Below are positions 20,099-28,671 of a stretch of 64,000 nt of DNA, piece after piece (positions within the stretch are counted from its first letter, which is position 1; every line of letters begins with the position of its first letter). The notes under the pieces were generated by a model, which was not told the DNA's origin, did no database searches, and worked only from the letters and a program-made list of their open reading frames with translations. A program made the position numbers and the translations under genes. The stretch covers positions 62,001-126,000 of the forward strand of contig JAVBXY010000017.1 in assembly GCA_030824275.1 (NCBI GenBank). Direction: 5' to 3'. This stretch comes from Rhodocyclaceae bacterium. Its GTDB lineage: Bacteria > Pseudomonadota > Gammaproteobacteria > Burkholderiales > Rhodocyclaceae.

Positions 20099-20946
20099 TC
20101 GGTCAGCGTGCGATGCCGCACCAGCACCCGGACTTTGTCACGGAAGTCGGCCGCCAAACGCTCGGTGAGGAAGACCGAGCGATGCTGGCCGCCGGTGCAG
20201 CCGATGGCCACCGTCAGATAGGAACGGTTGTCGCGGATATAGGCCGGCAGCCAGTCGCCGACGAAGCGGCGGATGTCGGCTTCCATGCGTGCCACTTCGG
20301 GCAGGGGTTCGAGAAAGCGGATCACCGCCTCGTCGCGCCCGGTGAGCGGGCGCAGGGCCGGGTCGTAATGGGGATTGGGCAGGCAGCGCACATCGAAGAC
20401 CAGGTCGGCATCCAGCGGAATGCCGTGCTTGAAGCCGAAGGACTGGAACAGCAGGGTCAGCCCCTCCCGTTCCTCCAGCGCGGCGAATTCCTTGATGAAC
20501 TCGCGCAGCGCATTCGGCCGCAGGTTGCTGGTGTCGATGTGGTGGCCCAGCGAGGACAGGGTCTCCAGCGCTTCGCGCTCGCGGGCGATGGCTTCCGCCA
20601 GCGTGCTGTCGCCATCGGCCATCGGATGCCGACGGCGGGTTTCGGAAAAGCGCTGGATCAGCTTGTCGTCGCGGGCATCGAGGAAGACGAAGCGCAGGTC
20701 CACGCCCTCGGACTCGAGCTGGCGCAACTGCGGCGGCAGCGCCGCGATGCTGGAGCCGCCACGCATGTCCACCGCCACGGCGATGCGCTCGTGGCCCTCC
20801 ATGCGCAGATGCGTCACCAGATCGGAGAGCAGCGGCGCCGGCAGGTTGTCGACGCAGTAGTGGCCGGCGTCCTCAAGGACGTTGAGGGCGATGGACTTGC
20901 CGGAGCCGGAGAGGCCGCTGATGAGGACGAGTTGTACGGAGGGCAT
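20095..20946 (-). CDS. rapZ: RNase adapter protein RapZ
   Basis: A 283-residue P-loop protein of the RapZ/YvcJ family. In enterobacteria RapZ controls GlmS synthesis by directing RNase E to a small RNA. Walker A GLSGSGKS lies near residues 10-17, then ALNVLEDAGHYCVDNLPAPLL, RFVFLDARDD, SFGFKHGIPLDADLVFDVRCLPNPHY and IGCTGGQHRSVFLTERLA, all typical. It heads a minus-strand cluster with NusG-II, the Gx transporter, ubiX and lonN through small overlaps. I see no GlmY/GlmZ-like RNA here. Confidence 0.96.
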   Translation of the reverse strand: MPSVQLVLISGLSGSGKSIALNVLEDAGHYCVDNLPAPLLSDLVTHLRMEGHERIAVAVDMRGGSSIAALPPQLRQLESEGVDLRFVFLDARDDKLIQRFSETRRRHPMADGDSTLAEAIAREREALETLSSLGHHIDTSNLRPNALREFIKEFAALEEREGLTLLFQSFGFKHGIPLDADLVFDVRCLPNPHYDPALRPLTGRDEAVIRFLEPLPEVARMEADIRRFVGDWLPAYIRDNRSYLTVAIGCTGGQHRSVFLTERLAADFRDKVRVLVRHRTLTE

Positions 20947-20965
20947 GGGCGAAAGGATAACGGAA

Positions 20966-21718
20966 TCAGTGCTTGGTCAGCACTTTGCACGGTACCGGCC
21001 AAACCGTCTTGCGGCTTTCCGGGAAAATCCGGCCGTCAGCATCAACCACGGCGGGGCGAACTGTCTGTCGTTTATCGGGAAGACCACGCAGTGCAGATAT
21101 GTCGTGGATATCTTCAAGGTAGAGAATGAGAGGGTCGTCCAGTTGCGCATTCTGGCCGCTCACCATTGAGTCATGCATGCCCTTGATCTCATACTCGCCA
21201 CTGGGACCATAGAACGTTGTCAGGTGCAGATGGGCATAGCCGTTTGGGCCATAGTGCTTTCCGGCAGTGCCGGTTGCACCTGAGAGGCCAACGACATCGC
21301 CTGCCTTGACTCGATCACCGACCTTGAGCCCCGGGAGTGCAGAAAGGTGCTGGTACTTGCTGAATACGAAATAGGGTGAGCCCGTATCTATTGGCGTGTG
21401 CCGCAGCCAGATATAGATGCCTTCCAGGGCCCCGCCTTCACCAAGCGCGATGATCTCGCCGCCTGCAATGGCCAACAGTCGCGTACCCGCTTTCAGGCTG
21501 ATGTCCATGCCTCCGTGCAGTCCGGCGTTTCGGTCGCCGCGGCGCGAACTGCCGTCGTAGCGCGTGGGCGATGCGAAAGGCGATGAAATCGGTTCGCAAG
21601 CATAGTCACTTGGGAAGGCCACGCCCAGTCCACTGGCGATGATCGAGTGATTGCGGCGCTCGACTTGTGCCTGGGCCGGAAAGGCCAACATCACAGCGAG
21701 AAGGATCGCGAGTCTCAT
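20966..21718 (-). CDS. Secreted M23 (LytM) family metallopeptidase
   Basis: A 250-residue protein; ATG 21718 follows GAAGGAATAAAC and starts a signal peptide (MRLAILLAVMLAFPAQA). The LytM zinc site is intact: HGGMD near residue 77 (first His and Asp) and HLHL near 160 (HxH). It probably cleaves peptidoglycan cross-bridges in the periplasm, or binds another wall-like substrate. It lies 20 nt upstream of rapZ on the same strand, and downstream of a toxin-antitoxin pair. Confidence 0.9.
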   Translation of the reverse strand: MRLAILLAVMLAFPAQAQVERRNHSIIASGLGVAFPSDYACEPISSPFASPTRYDGSSRRGDRNAGLHGGMDISLKAGTRLLAIAGGEIIALGEGGALEGIYIWLRHTPIDTGSPYFVFSKYQHLSALPGLKVGDRVKAGDVVGLSGATGTAGKHYGPNGYAHLHLTTFYGPSGEYEIKGMHDSMVSGQNAQLDDPLILYLEDIHDISALRGLPDKRQTVRPAVVDADGRIFPESRKTVWPVPCKVLTKH

Positions 21719-21881
21719 GTTTATTCCTTCGGCAAGGTGCAACGTCATCGGTCATGGTGCTCAACGAAGCCATACAAAAGGTCCGCGAGTTCAAATTCGA
21801 AGTGCAGCTCTGGATAACGGATTGCAGGGGCCGGTTAGAGGCCCATCCTTACCAATTCTGCGCTACCGGAGATGCCGGCCA

Positions 21882-22094
21882 CTACAGGTCTTCGGGAGTG
21901 ATGCCGGTGTGCTTGGCGATACGCGCAAGCATTCGGGGGCCGATTTCTTCTCCGTCGTGAAACGCAAAAACCACGTCGGGCCAGCCTTCTCGACACAGAG
22001 TACGGTGCGACCCCGACTGCCTCTTGAGCGCCCACCCAATGCCAAAGAGCGCCGCAAGCAAGCGTTTGGCTTTGATGGACGGCCATTGACTCAT
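21882..22094 (-). CDS. hicA: HicA-type toxin (mRNA interferase)
   Basis: A 70-residue HicA toxin with a dsRBD-like fold that cleaves mRNA. It shows KAKRLLAALFGIGW, the catalytic His in GSHRTL, and VVFAFHDGEEIGPRMLARIAKHTGITPEDL, which match the family end to end. Its ATG overlaps the hicB stop by 4 bp; here the antitoxin comes first, the less usual order for hicAB but known. Confidence 0.9.
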   Translation of the reverse strand: MSQWPSIKAKRLLAALFGIGWALKRQSGSHRTLCREGWPDVVFAFHDGEEIGPRMLARIAKHTGITPEDL

Positions 22095-22300
22095 GCCGCG
22101 AGGGGCAGGGAGATATTGATTTCGACGGGACGTGACTCGTTTTGTTCCAGGCGCTCAGCCATGGCACGGAGAGCAAGCACCTCAGCTTTCGCCATGGCTT
22201 CGTCGGCCGTCTTGCCGTAGCACAGGGCGCCAGGAAGCTGCGGTACCTCAGCGATCCAGCGGCCATCGACTTCTTCTTCGCACTCGATGCTGAAATTCAT
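22091..22300 (-). CDS. hicB: HicB-type antitoxin
   Basis: A 69-residue protein starting at ATG 22300 (MNFSIECEEEVDGRWIAEV). The partial RNase-H-like fold of HicB is visible in DGRWIAEVPQLPGALCYGKTADEAMAKAEVLALRAMAE. No C-terminal DNA-binding extension is present, so it is a short HicB. An in-frame ATG at 22354 that overlaps the preceding antitoxin stop would add 18 residues unlike the family. It should neutralise the HicA toxin encoded directly after it. Confidence 0.9.
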   Translation of the reverse strand: MNFSIECEEEVDGRWIAEVPQLPGALCYGKTADEAMAKAEVLALRAMAERLEQNESRPVEINISLPLAA

Positions 22301-22350
22301 GATTGATCTCCGATAGGCGATGAACTGGATTGTAGCGCGCCATACGCGCG

Positions 22351-22575
22351 TCACTTCAGCGAGGCGCGTACCTGTGCAAGCGCTTCAGCAATTGGAATGG
22401 TTTGTACCGCTCCGCACTCAATGCCAGAAATCCTGCGCTCGGTTTCGGCGGCCCACGATTCCTCAATGTCAGAGTCTTGGTCGAGGCTGGCGAGCAATAG
22501 CTGTGCGAACGCCGCGCGCTCGCCGGCTGTCAGTTGCAAAGCTTCGGCTTCGAGCAGTTCGAGTTTTCTTCCCAT
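22351..22575 (-). CDS. Lone addiction-module antitoxin (RelB/unstable antitoxin type)
   Basis: A 74-residue protein from ATG 22575, preceded by GGAGGCATTCACC. MGRKLELLEAEALQLTAGERAAFAQLLLASLD and the downstream EESWAAETERRISGIECGAVQTIP are typical of the putative addiction-module component family usually followed by a RelE/ParE toxin. No such toxin follows: the next gene is hicB, 50 nt downstream. It is either an orphan whose toxin gene was lost, or it works with a distant partner. Confidence 0.85.
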   Translation of the reverse strand: MGRKLELLEAEALQLTAGERAAFAQLLLASLDQDSDIEESWAAETERRISGIECGAVQTIPIAEALAQVRASLK

Positions 22576-22643
22576 GGTGAATGCCTCCGTAGAGGAATTG
22601 ATTGTACTGAGTGCTCGGTGCAGGCTATGTGAGCAATGCTGAG

Positions 22644-22870
22644 TCCGCGCCGGGACTCGCCCCGGCGGGCGACCTACTTTCCTGTTGCACGACAGGAAAG
22701 TAGGCAAAGGAACGCGCCCCGCCGTCCCGGCCTGACGTTGTCAGGCTGCCCTCCCGGAGCAAGGCCCGCCGGGCCGGTGGCTAAACTAGCCGCCGCTGCG
22801 CGTCGTCGTCGGACAACGCCACCGGACAGCTCCCGGCGAACCATGCTCCGCTCGGCGGGGCAGAGGGGGA
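22644..22870 (+). repeat. Left copy of a ~226-bp inverted repeat
   Basis: A GC-rich 227-bp sequence starting TCCGCGCCGGGACTCG and ending CAGAGGGGGA, repeated in reverse orientation at 24292-24516 with about 90% identity by eye. It contains a 12-bp hairpin (CTACTTTCCTGT/ACAGGAAAGTAG, 22674-22703). The two copies bracket a low-GC gene. Sequences of this type recur in beta- and gammaproteobacterial genomes and often yield false ORFs; they encode no transposase. Confidence 0.9.
22674..22703. repeat. Perfect 12-bp hairpin inside the left repeat
   Basis: CTACTTTCCTGT, loop TGCACG, ACAGGAAAGTAG. The right copy keeps a perfect stem with different bases. Confidence 0.9.
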
Positions 22871-22940
22871 GGAAAACCAGCGGTGTTTAACCGGTAGTGC
22901 CGGAAAGGAGTTCGATGCTGACCCCTTTGGTTAGATTGCA

Positions 22941-24065
22941 TCATCCGCCACGCGACATTAGTGAAGTTAGCAACGAGCCTACGATTCCGCCGCCAATCGC
23001 CGATAGCACTACGGCAGCAATTTCCGCCGACTTTAGGGACGTTCCTACAACGTGCTCACCCCATTTGATTATCGATTCGACGGGGTACATGGGAAGCTTC
23101 TCACTACGGTCACACACGTATTTCTCAAGGTACGTTGCGACCCCCTTCTCGTAGGTTGATGAAACGTCTCGCTGAACCTGCTGCTCTTCAACCGCGTATT
23201 GAGCCTGCAACGTATAAGCATCGGAGACAAGAGCCTGGGCCTCCCTGTGGATGCGCATTCGAGAACGCACATCGAATAAACCTAGGCTTGGCGTCACTAT
23301 CGATTGAAGGGCTTGCCAATGAGCGGTTAAGCTGTCTCCGGCGTGCATTAGGTGAACGGCTCGTCGCTGAATCTCGTAGAACAAACCGAGTTCGTCGCTC
23401 AACTCATCAAGAAGATCGTCGAGCGCTTCGTCGGATGATCGATTCTGGGTGTATTTGAAAACGAGATCGTTGTAGCCGCGTCGCTTGGTTTCCTCCAGCA
23501 CGAAGGACTGATGTAAAGAAGCCTCGCCGGGACGCAGAAAGAAATCAGCATGAAATGGTGACGGGCCAAGGTATTCGAAGGAAACTGGCGTAGCAAGCTT
23601 CTCGAATTCTCGTTCAAGGTACACCCTAAGTAGGCGTACTGAGTTGGAAGGACTGCATTTGTCAGTGGCTCCAACGCATTCAACGAAACAAGATGGGCCA
23701 TGAAATGAGTCTCGAACTGAAACTCGAAATGTTTCCGTCGTTGTTTGCATTTCGACGGATTCGTTCGGGAACAGTTCTGATTGAACTCTAAAGGGTATGA
23801 ATAGCGTAAAGGTGATAGCTAGCCCCATGACGCCCGGAAAGTAGTCTCCGTCCTCAGATAGGGTTGGCGTCTCTTCGGTGACTTCAAATGGCTCACACAA
23901 TTCTTCGAAGAAGGAGACGTCCAATTCGCTCAATGAGGAGAGCGAGGACAGCGCCTTCTTAACATCACTGACATAGTCGGATGCCGAAAAACGGTACGGA
24001 ACCGCCTTGCGGTAGCCAAAATGAAAGCAACCAACACCGAATGCGCGATTAGGGTTCATATGCAA
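22941..24065 (-). CDS. Unknown low-GC protein with C-terminal membrane segment
   Basis: A 374-residue protein that I do not recognise. Base composition is near 47% G+C by eye, against about 64% around it, and codon use is much more balanced: a sign of acquisition. It has a soluble N-terminal part of about 200 residues with many acidic residues, a helical middle (DEALDDLLDELSDELGLFYEIQRRAVHLMHAG, about 213-244; a predicted coiled-coil to about 320), and one hydrophobic C-terminal helix (AEIAAVVLSAIGGGIVGSLLTSLMS, about 347-371). That looks like a tail-anchored membrane protein. It sits alone between inverted repeats, next to toxin-antitoxin genes, a setting compatible with a defence or addiction function, which is only inference. 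Start ATG 24065 or 24059. Confidence 0.7.
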   Translation of the reverse strand: MHMNPNRAFGVGCFHFGYRKAVPYRFSASDYVSDVKKALSSLSSLSELDVSFFEELCEPFEVTEETPTLSEDGDYFPGVMGLAITFTLFIPFRVQSELFPNESVEMQTTTETFRVSVRDSFHGPSCFVECVGATDKCSPSNSVRLLRVYLEREFEKLATPVSFEYLGPSPFHADFFLRPGEASLHQSFVLEETKRRGYNDLVFKYTQNRSSDEALDDLLDELSDELGLFYEIQRRAVHLMHAGDSLTAHWQALQSIVTPSLGLFDVRSRMRIHREAQALVSDAYTLQAQYAVEEQQVQRDVSSTYEKGVATYLEKYVCDRSEKLPMYPVESIIKWGEHVVGTSLKSAEIAAVVLSAIGGGIVGSLLTSLMSRGG

Positions 24066-24291
24066 TCTAACGAAGTCTGGCGCCTACAAGATGGAAAACA
24101 ATCCATCAAGCGTGCCCGGATATACAAAAATCGAAAACGACATATTTATGTTCATCAATCACTTGTCCAGATTTAATCGCACCTTAAAACAACACTTCGT
24201 TTCCGGCGCAAAGAGCCCATTGTTCTGGCTGGAAATGCTGCCAAGATATTCGATCCGGGTTGATAAATCCACTTCCGGTTGCACGGGGAAT

Positions 24292-24516
24292 TCCCCCTCT
24301 GTCCCGCCGAGCGGAGCATGGTTCGCCGGGGGAAGTCCGGTGGCGTTGTCCGACGACGGCGCGTAGCGGCGGCTAGTTTAGCCACCGGCCCGGCGGGCCT
24401 TGCTCCGGGAGGGCAGCCTGACGCAGTCAGGCCGGGGCGGCGGGGAGCGCTTCTTTGCCTACTTTCTTGCGCGAACAAGAAAGTAGGTCGCCCGCCGGGG
24501 CGAGTCCCGGCGCGGA
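24292..24516 (-). repeat. Right copy of the ~226-bp inverted repeat
   Basis: Reverse complement of 22644-22870 with scattered differences. It includes the hairpin CTACTTTCTTG/CAAGAAAGTAG at 24459-24486, in which the stem differs from the left copy but still pairs perfectly. Confidence 0.9.
24459..24486. repeat. Perfect 11-bp hairpin inside the right repeat
   Basis: CTACTTTCTTG, loop CGCGAA, CAAGAAAGTAG. Compared with the left copy, the change CTTG for CCTGT is matched on the other arm. Confidence 0.9.
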
Positions 24517-24621
24517 GGTCGCACGATAAAAACTCAGCCCTGATAGAGCAACTAAGCAACAAGGCGGTCGAGCAAAGTACGCTCTCCTCGTCGCTGCGGA
24601 TCCTCGCCGTTGCTAATGGCG

Positions 24622-25560
24622 CTACGGCGCGATGGTCGGTAGCAGCCAGCCGTCCTTGACCTCGACGGCGCGGGCCCGCAGCAGGTCGCCGAGCAGCCAG
24701 CTGGCGAAATCGTCGTCGGAGAGTTTCAGCACGCGCTGGTTTACCGTGTCGAAGAAGGGCACGCTCTTCAGGTAGGTGGCGAGGTCGTCCTCGCGCAGGC
24801 GCTGGAGGTCGAGCAGGTTGAAGGTGAAGCAGGCGCGCACGGCGTTGCGGCCCATGCGCGAGGCGTCGGCCTCGAAGGCGGCGAGGCGCTGGAAGGCGCG
24901 GGTCATGGCGCCTTCGACGTCGGCGAAGGGTGCACCATGGCCGGGGATGACGATGTCGATGGCGAGGCGGCCGATCATTTCCAGTGTCGCCCGCGTCGCC
25001 GGCAGGGCGTCGCGTTGGCTTTCCTCGCCCATCAGTTCGCCGAAGATGATGCCGAAGCCGTCTTCCCAGAGGGCGTCGCCGGAGATCAGGATGCGCTGCT
25101 CGGGGCAGTAGTAGGCCAGCGCGGCCATGTCGTGGCCGGGCACGGGCAGGGCCTGCCAGCCGAGACCGCCCATGCGGAAATGTTCGTTGTTCTGGATCAC
25201 GCCATCGTGGGCGAAGCGGTCGGCGCGCTGCTGCGCGGGCGTCAGCAGCAGGGCCTGCTCGTCCCAGTTGCGCACCATGTCCTCGATGCCGGCGGGGACC
25301 AGGATTTCGCAACCGAAGGCCGATTGCACTGCCGCGTTGCCGCCGATGTGGTCGGAGTGGGAATGGGTGTTGATCAGGCGCGTGAGTCGCGTGGTGTCTC
25401 GCCGTGCCGCCAGGGCCGACTTTACGAGTTCGACGGTCTGCGGTGCGTGGCCGACGTAGCCCGCATCCACCAGCGTGGCCTGGTCGCCCTCGAAGAAAAG
25501 GATGTTGTTGGAGGAGAGCCAGCCCCGCTCCAGCACCTGCATGGAGGCGGGGAGTTTCAC
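24622..25560 (-). CDS. MBL-fold metallo-hydrolase, last gene of the liu operon
   Basis: A 312-residue metallo-beta-lactamase-fold protein. The zinc motif HSHSDHIGG lies near residues 66-74, followed by PGHDMAALAYYCP (about 141), SGDALWEDGFG (Asp near 159) and PGHGAPF (near 206). The class includes glyoxalase II-like thioester hydrolases. Its ATG overlaps the stop of the DUF1289 gene by 4 bp, so it belongs to the long leucine-degradation operon; a thioesterase-type role there is an inference. KSALAARRDTT near 46-56 is encoded by a variant of the dispersed motif. Confidence 0.88.
   Translation of the reverse strand: MKLPASMQVLERGWLSSNNILFFEGDQATLVDAGYVGHAPQTVELVKSALAARRDTTRLTRLINTHSHSDHIGGNAAVQSAFGCEILVPAGIEDMVRNWDEQALLLTPAQQRADRFAHDGVIQNNEHFRMGGLGWQALPVPGHDMAALAYYCPEQRILISGDALWEDGFGIIFGELMGEESQRDALPATRATLEMIGRLAIDIVIPGHGAPFADVEGAMTRAFQRLAAFEADASRMGRNAVRACFTFNLLDLQRLREDDLATYLKSVPFFDTVNQRVLKLSDDDFASWLLGDLLRARAVEVKDGWLLPTIAP
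25400..25424 (-). repeat. Dispersed 25-bp motif, variant copy (inside MBL gene)
   Basis: The plus strand reads CGCCGTGCCGCCAGGGCC + GACTTTA; it differs from the consensus at a few bases. It encodes KSALAARR, as the copy at 38123 encodes KSALAGRR in another MBL gene. Confidence 0.55.
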
Positions 25561-25718
25561 GGGGCGGGAGGCGTGCGACGGGCGGCAGCGGCAATGATGG
25601 CGCGCTTTTCGGCGTTGCCGGCATTGCCCCAGCGGGCGATCTCGTCAATGGTGCGCAGGCAGCCGATGCAGAGGCCGTCCTGCATCCTGCACACGTTGGT
25701 GCAGGGCGAGTCGACCAC
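25557..25718 (-). CDS. DUF1289 small cysteine protein
   Basis: A 53-residue protein with the DUF1289 motif SPCTNVCRMQDGLCIGCLRT, four Cys in a zinc- or FeS-like arrangement, then IDEIARWGNAGNAEKRAII. I take GTG 25718 as the start because it directly overlaps the HMG-CoA lyase stop; no in-frame ATG is nearby. The end overlaps the MBL gene by 4 bp. Function is unknown; genes of this family often trail metabolic operons in proteobacteria. Confidence 0.85.
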   Translation of the reverse strand: MVDSPCTNVCRMQDGLCIGCLRTIDEIARWGNAGNAEKRAIIAAAARRTPPAP

Positions 25719-25719
25719 T

Positions 25720-26640
25720 TCAGGCGCAGGCGGCGGCGCGCTTGGCGAGGATGGCACGGGCGACACGGGAGACGGGCTCGCGGCCCAGTTCGCGGGAGAT
25801 CCAGGCGCCGGTGTCCACCAGTGCGTCGAGGTCGATGCCGCTGTCGATGCCGAGGCCATTGAGCAGCCAGACCACGTCTTCGGTGGCGACATTGCCCGAG
25901 GCGCCGGCGGCGTAGGGACAGCCGCCGAGGCCGGCGACGGAACTGTCGAAGACCGAGACGCCATTTTGCAACGCGGCGTAGATGTTGGCGGCGGCCATGC
26001 CGTAGGTGTCGTGGAAATGGCCGGCGATTTTCTTCAGCGGTACGCCGCGCTTGGCGACGGCATCGACCATGTCTTTCACCGCTTCCGGCGTGCCGCTGCC
26101 GATGGTGTCGCCGAGACTGACTTCGTAGCAGCCCATTTCGAACAGGGCCTGGGCCACGTCGGCCACGGCGGAGGGCAGCACGCGGCCGTCGTAGGGACAG
26201 CCGAGGACGCAGGAGACGTAGCCGCGCACACGCACGTCGGCGGCCTTGGCGGCCTCGACGATGGGGCGGAAACGCTCCAGCGATTCGGCGATGGAACAGT
26301 TGATGTTCTTCTGCGAAAAAGCTTCCGAAGCGGCGCCGAAGACAGCGACTTCCTTGGCGCCGGCGGCCAGTGCGGCCTCGAAGCCCTTCATGTTCGGCGT
26401 CAGCACCGGATAGGCGACGTCGGGCAGTTTCTCGATGGCTTTGAGGACCTCGGCGTTGTCCGCCATCTGCGGCACCCACTTGGGCGACACGAAGGCGGTG
26501 GCCTCGATGGTCTTGAGGCCGGCGGCACCCAGGCGACGGATCAGTTCGATCTTGGTCGCCGTGGGGACGGGCTGCTTTTCGTTTTGCAGCCCGTCACGGG
26601 GACCGACGTCGACGATACGGACTTTGCTGGGGAGTGCCAT
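25720..26640 (-). CDS. liuE: Hydroxymethylglutaryl-CoA lyase
   Basis: Final step of leucine breakdown: HMG-CoA to acetyl-CoA and acetoacetate. 306 residues from ATG 26640. Signature motifs: [13 protein letters not shown] (active-site Arg/Asp) near 9-21, [43 protein letters not shown] (metal His pair) near 205, and [19 protein letters not shown] with the catalytic Cys near 238. TIM-barrel fold and length are normal. It lies downstream of the MCC alpha gene in the liu operon. Confidence 0.95.
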   Translation of the reverse strand: MALPSKVRIVDVGPRDGLQNEKQPVPTATKIELIRRLGAAGLKTIEATAFVSPKWVPQMADNAEVLKAIEKLPDVAYPVLTPNMKGFEAALAAGAKEVAVFGAASEAFSQKNINCSIAESLERFRPIVEAAKAADVRVRGYVSCVLGCPYDGRVLPSAVADVAQALFEMGCYEVSLGDTIGSGTPEAVKDMVDAVAKRGVPLKKIAGHFHDTYGMAAANIYAALQNGVSVFDSSVAGLGGCPYAAGASGNVATEDVVWLLNGLGIDSGIDLDALVDTGAWISRELGREPVSRVARAILAKRAAACA

Positions 26641-26668
26641 GGGATTCTTCACGGCAGTCGCCGCGCTA

Positions 26669-28669
26669 TTACTTTTGAACAACGAATTCTACTAGTTCCG
26701 CCCCATCACCCACCTGTTCACCGACGGCGAAATGGAAGGCCTTGACCACGCCATTGGCCGGGGCGGCGATGGTGTGCTCCATTTTCATCGCCTCCAGGAT
26801 CAGCAGCGGCGCGCCTTTCTCGACCTTGGCACCGGGTGTGGCGATCAGGGCGATGACCTTGCCGGGCATTGGCGCCGTCAGGCCGCCTTCGTGGCCGCCG
26901 CCCTCGCCGGCGTGGAACAGCGGGTCCACCACGGCGAAGACATGGGCGAGGCCGTCGATGAAGACATGGCGTTTCTCGCCGGCGGCGACCACCGTGGCGG
27001 TGACGCGGCGACCGCCGAGGTCGGCGCGCAGGCTGCCGTCGGCCTTCAGTTGGCCGCTGGCGGTGACGCTCTGCCCATCGACGGTGAGGGCGAAGCCGCC
27101 GTTCACGTAGGCGGCGGTGATGACTTTTTCGCTGTCGCCGTTGCGCAGATGCAGTTCGCGCTGGGCCGCGCCGTTGGCCCGCCAGCCGTCGCGCTGGTGC
27201 CAGGGCGAATGCGGGTCGATGCTTTGCGCCGCCTCGCTGCCCGCGTGTTGCTGATCGCGGATCAGTTCGGCCAGCGCGGCCACCTGCCAGGCTTCGACGT
27301 GGATGTCGGCGGATTCGGGGAACAGGAAAGTCCGTTCGCGCTCGATGAGCCCGGTATCGAGATCGGCACCGGCAAAGGCCGGACAGGCGACGAGACGGGA
27401 GAGGAAGCCGATGTTGTTCGACACGCCGACCACGCGGTACTCGGCCAGGGCTTGCAGCATGCGGGCCAGCGCGCGTTCGCGGCTTTCGTCCCAGACGATC
27501 AGCTTGGCGATCATCGGGTCGTAGTGGGGCGTGATTTCGTCGTCCTGTTCGACGCCGGTATCGATGCGCACATGCAGCGATTCGACCGGCGGCGCCAGAT
27601 GCAGCAGGCGGCCGGTGGAGGGCAGGAAGCCCTTGTCCGGGTCTTCGGCGTAGATGCGCGCTTCCAAGGCGTGGCCACGGATGGCGAGCTGTTCCTGGGC
27701 CAGCGGCAGCGTCTCGCCAGCGCCGACTTTCAGTTGCCACTCAACGAGGTCGAGGCCGGTGATCATTTCGGTGACCGGGTGCTCGACCTGGAGTCGGGTG
27801 TTCATCTCCATGAAGTAGAAAGTGCCGTCCTGATTGACGATGAACTCGACGGTGCCGGCGCCGACATAGCCGACCGCCTTGGCCGCATCGACGGCGGCCT
27901 TGCCCATGGCAGCGCGACGCTCGGGTGACATGCCGGGAGCAGGCGCCTCTTCGAGGACTTTCTGGTGGCGACGCTGCACCGAGCAGTCGCGCTCGAACAG
28001 ATAAACACAATTGCCGTGCGAATCACCGAAGACCTGGATCTCGATATGACGTGGGCGTTGCAGATATTTTTCGATCAGCACATGGTCGTCGCCAAAGGAG
28101 GACGATGCCTCGCGCTTGCAGGAGGCCAAGGCGTCGAGGAACTCCTCGCTCTTGCTCACCGCGCGCATGCCCTTGCCGCCACCGCCGGCAGCGGCCTTGA
28201 TCAGCACCGGGTAGCCGATCTGGTCGGCCTGCTGCTTGAGGAAGGCCGGCTCCTGGTCGTCGCCGTGATAGCCGGGCGTGAGCGGCACGCCGGCCTTTTC
28301 CATCAGCTTCTTGGCCTCGGACTTGCTGCCCATGGCGCGGATCGCCGAGACCGGCGGGCCGATGAAGACGACGCCGTTGGCAACGCAGGCCTCGGCGAAT
28401 TCCTCGTTCTCGGACAGGAAGCCGTAGCCCGGGTGCACGGCCTGGGCGCCAGTGGCCTTGCAGGCGGCGATGATCTTGTCGATGACGAGATAGGACTCGC
28501 GGGCGGCGGCCGGGCCGATGCACACGGCCTCGTCGGCAAGGCGCACATGGCGTGCGCCGGCATCGGCCTCGGAGTAAACAGCGACGGTGCGGATGCCCAT
28601 GCGCCGCGCGGTCTTGATGACGCGGCAGGCGATTTCTCCCCGGTTCGCAATAAGAATTTTCGTAAACAT
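26669..28669 (-). CDS. liuD: Methylcrotonyl-CoA carboxylase biotin-containing alpha subunit
   Basis: A 666-residue biotin carboxylase plus biotin carrier protein. ATP-grasp biotin carboxylase (about 1-450): [60 protein letters not shown]. The C-terminal biotinyl domain has the EAMKMEH motif (Lys near 632), with [20 protein letters not shown] before it. It carboxylates 3-methylcrotonyl-CoA together with the beta subunit encoded at 29471-31078. [12 protein letters not shown] near 315-326 is encoded by a dispersed-motif copy at a conserved position in this family (WQLKVAxGE), so the motif may have evolved within it. Start ATG 28669. Confidence 0.95.
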   Translation of the reverse strand: MFTKILIANRGEIACRVIKTARRMGIRTVAVYSEADAGARHVRLADEAVCIGPAAARESYLVIDKIIAACKATGAQAVHPGYGFLSENEEFAEACVANGVVFIGPPVSAIRAMGSKSEAKKLMEKAGVPLTPGYHGDDQEPAFLKQQADQIGYPVLIKAAAGGGGKGMRAVSKSEEFLDALASCKREASSSFGDDHVLIEKYLQRPRHIEIQVFGDSHGNCVYLFERDCSVQRRHQKVLEEAPAPGMSPERRAAMGKAAVDAAKAVGYVGAGTVEFIVNQDGTFYFMEMNTRLQVEHPVTEMITGLDLVEWQLKVGAGETLPLAQEQLAIRGHALEARIYAEDPDKGFLPSTGRLLHLAPPVESLHVRIDTGVEQDDEITPHYDPMIAKLIVWDESRERALARMLQALAEYRVVGVSNNIGFLSRLVACPAFAGADLDTGLIERERTFLFPESADIHVEAWQVAALAELIRDQQHAGSEAAQSIDPHSPWHQRDGWRANGAAQRELHLRNGDSEKVITAAYVNGGFALTVDGQSVTASGQLKADGSLRADLGGRRVTATVVAAGEKRHVFIDGLAHVFAVVDPLFHAGEGGGHEGGLTAPMPGKVIALIATPGAKVEKGAPLLILEAMKMEHTIAAPANGVVKAFHFAVGEQVGDGAELVEFVVQK
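27709..27730 (-). repeat. Dispersed motif, copy 7 (inside liuD)
   Basis: Minus strand AAAGTCGGCGCTGGCG + AGACGC, a 22-base partial match to the consensus. It encodes KVGAGET in the biotin carboxylase. Confidence 0.7.
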
Positions 28670-28671
28670 TG

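Larger units (their letters stand above)
22576..22940. other. Non-coding stretch holding the left copy of the inverted repeat
   Basis: No credible gene. Apart from the repeat (22644-22870) I see nothing recognisable; the segments on each side are short AT-richer spacers next to the antitoxin start and the unknown low-GC gene. Confidence 0.7.
24066..24621. other. Non-coding stretch holding the right copy of the inverted repeat
   Basis: No credible gene. 24066-24291 is AT-richer sequence continuous in composition with the unknown gene and probably holds its promoter; a short plus-strand frame at 24091-24366 runs into the repeat and is not credible. 24292-24516 is the repeat; 24517-24621 separates it from the end of the liu operon, and no terminator was found there. 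Confidence 0.7.

Noticed and set aside
24091-24366. Small plus-strand ORF beside the low-GC gene
   Set aside because: It crosses from AT-rich DNA into the GC-rich inverted repeat, has no ribosome site I trust and no recognisable content; the repeat often creates such frames.
22644-24516. The inverted-repeat cassette as an insertion sequence or composite transposon
   Set aside because: No transposase, no terminal inverted repeat of IS type and no target-site duplication that I can see.
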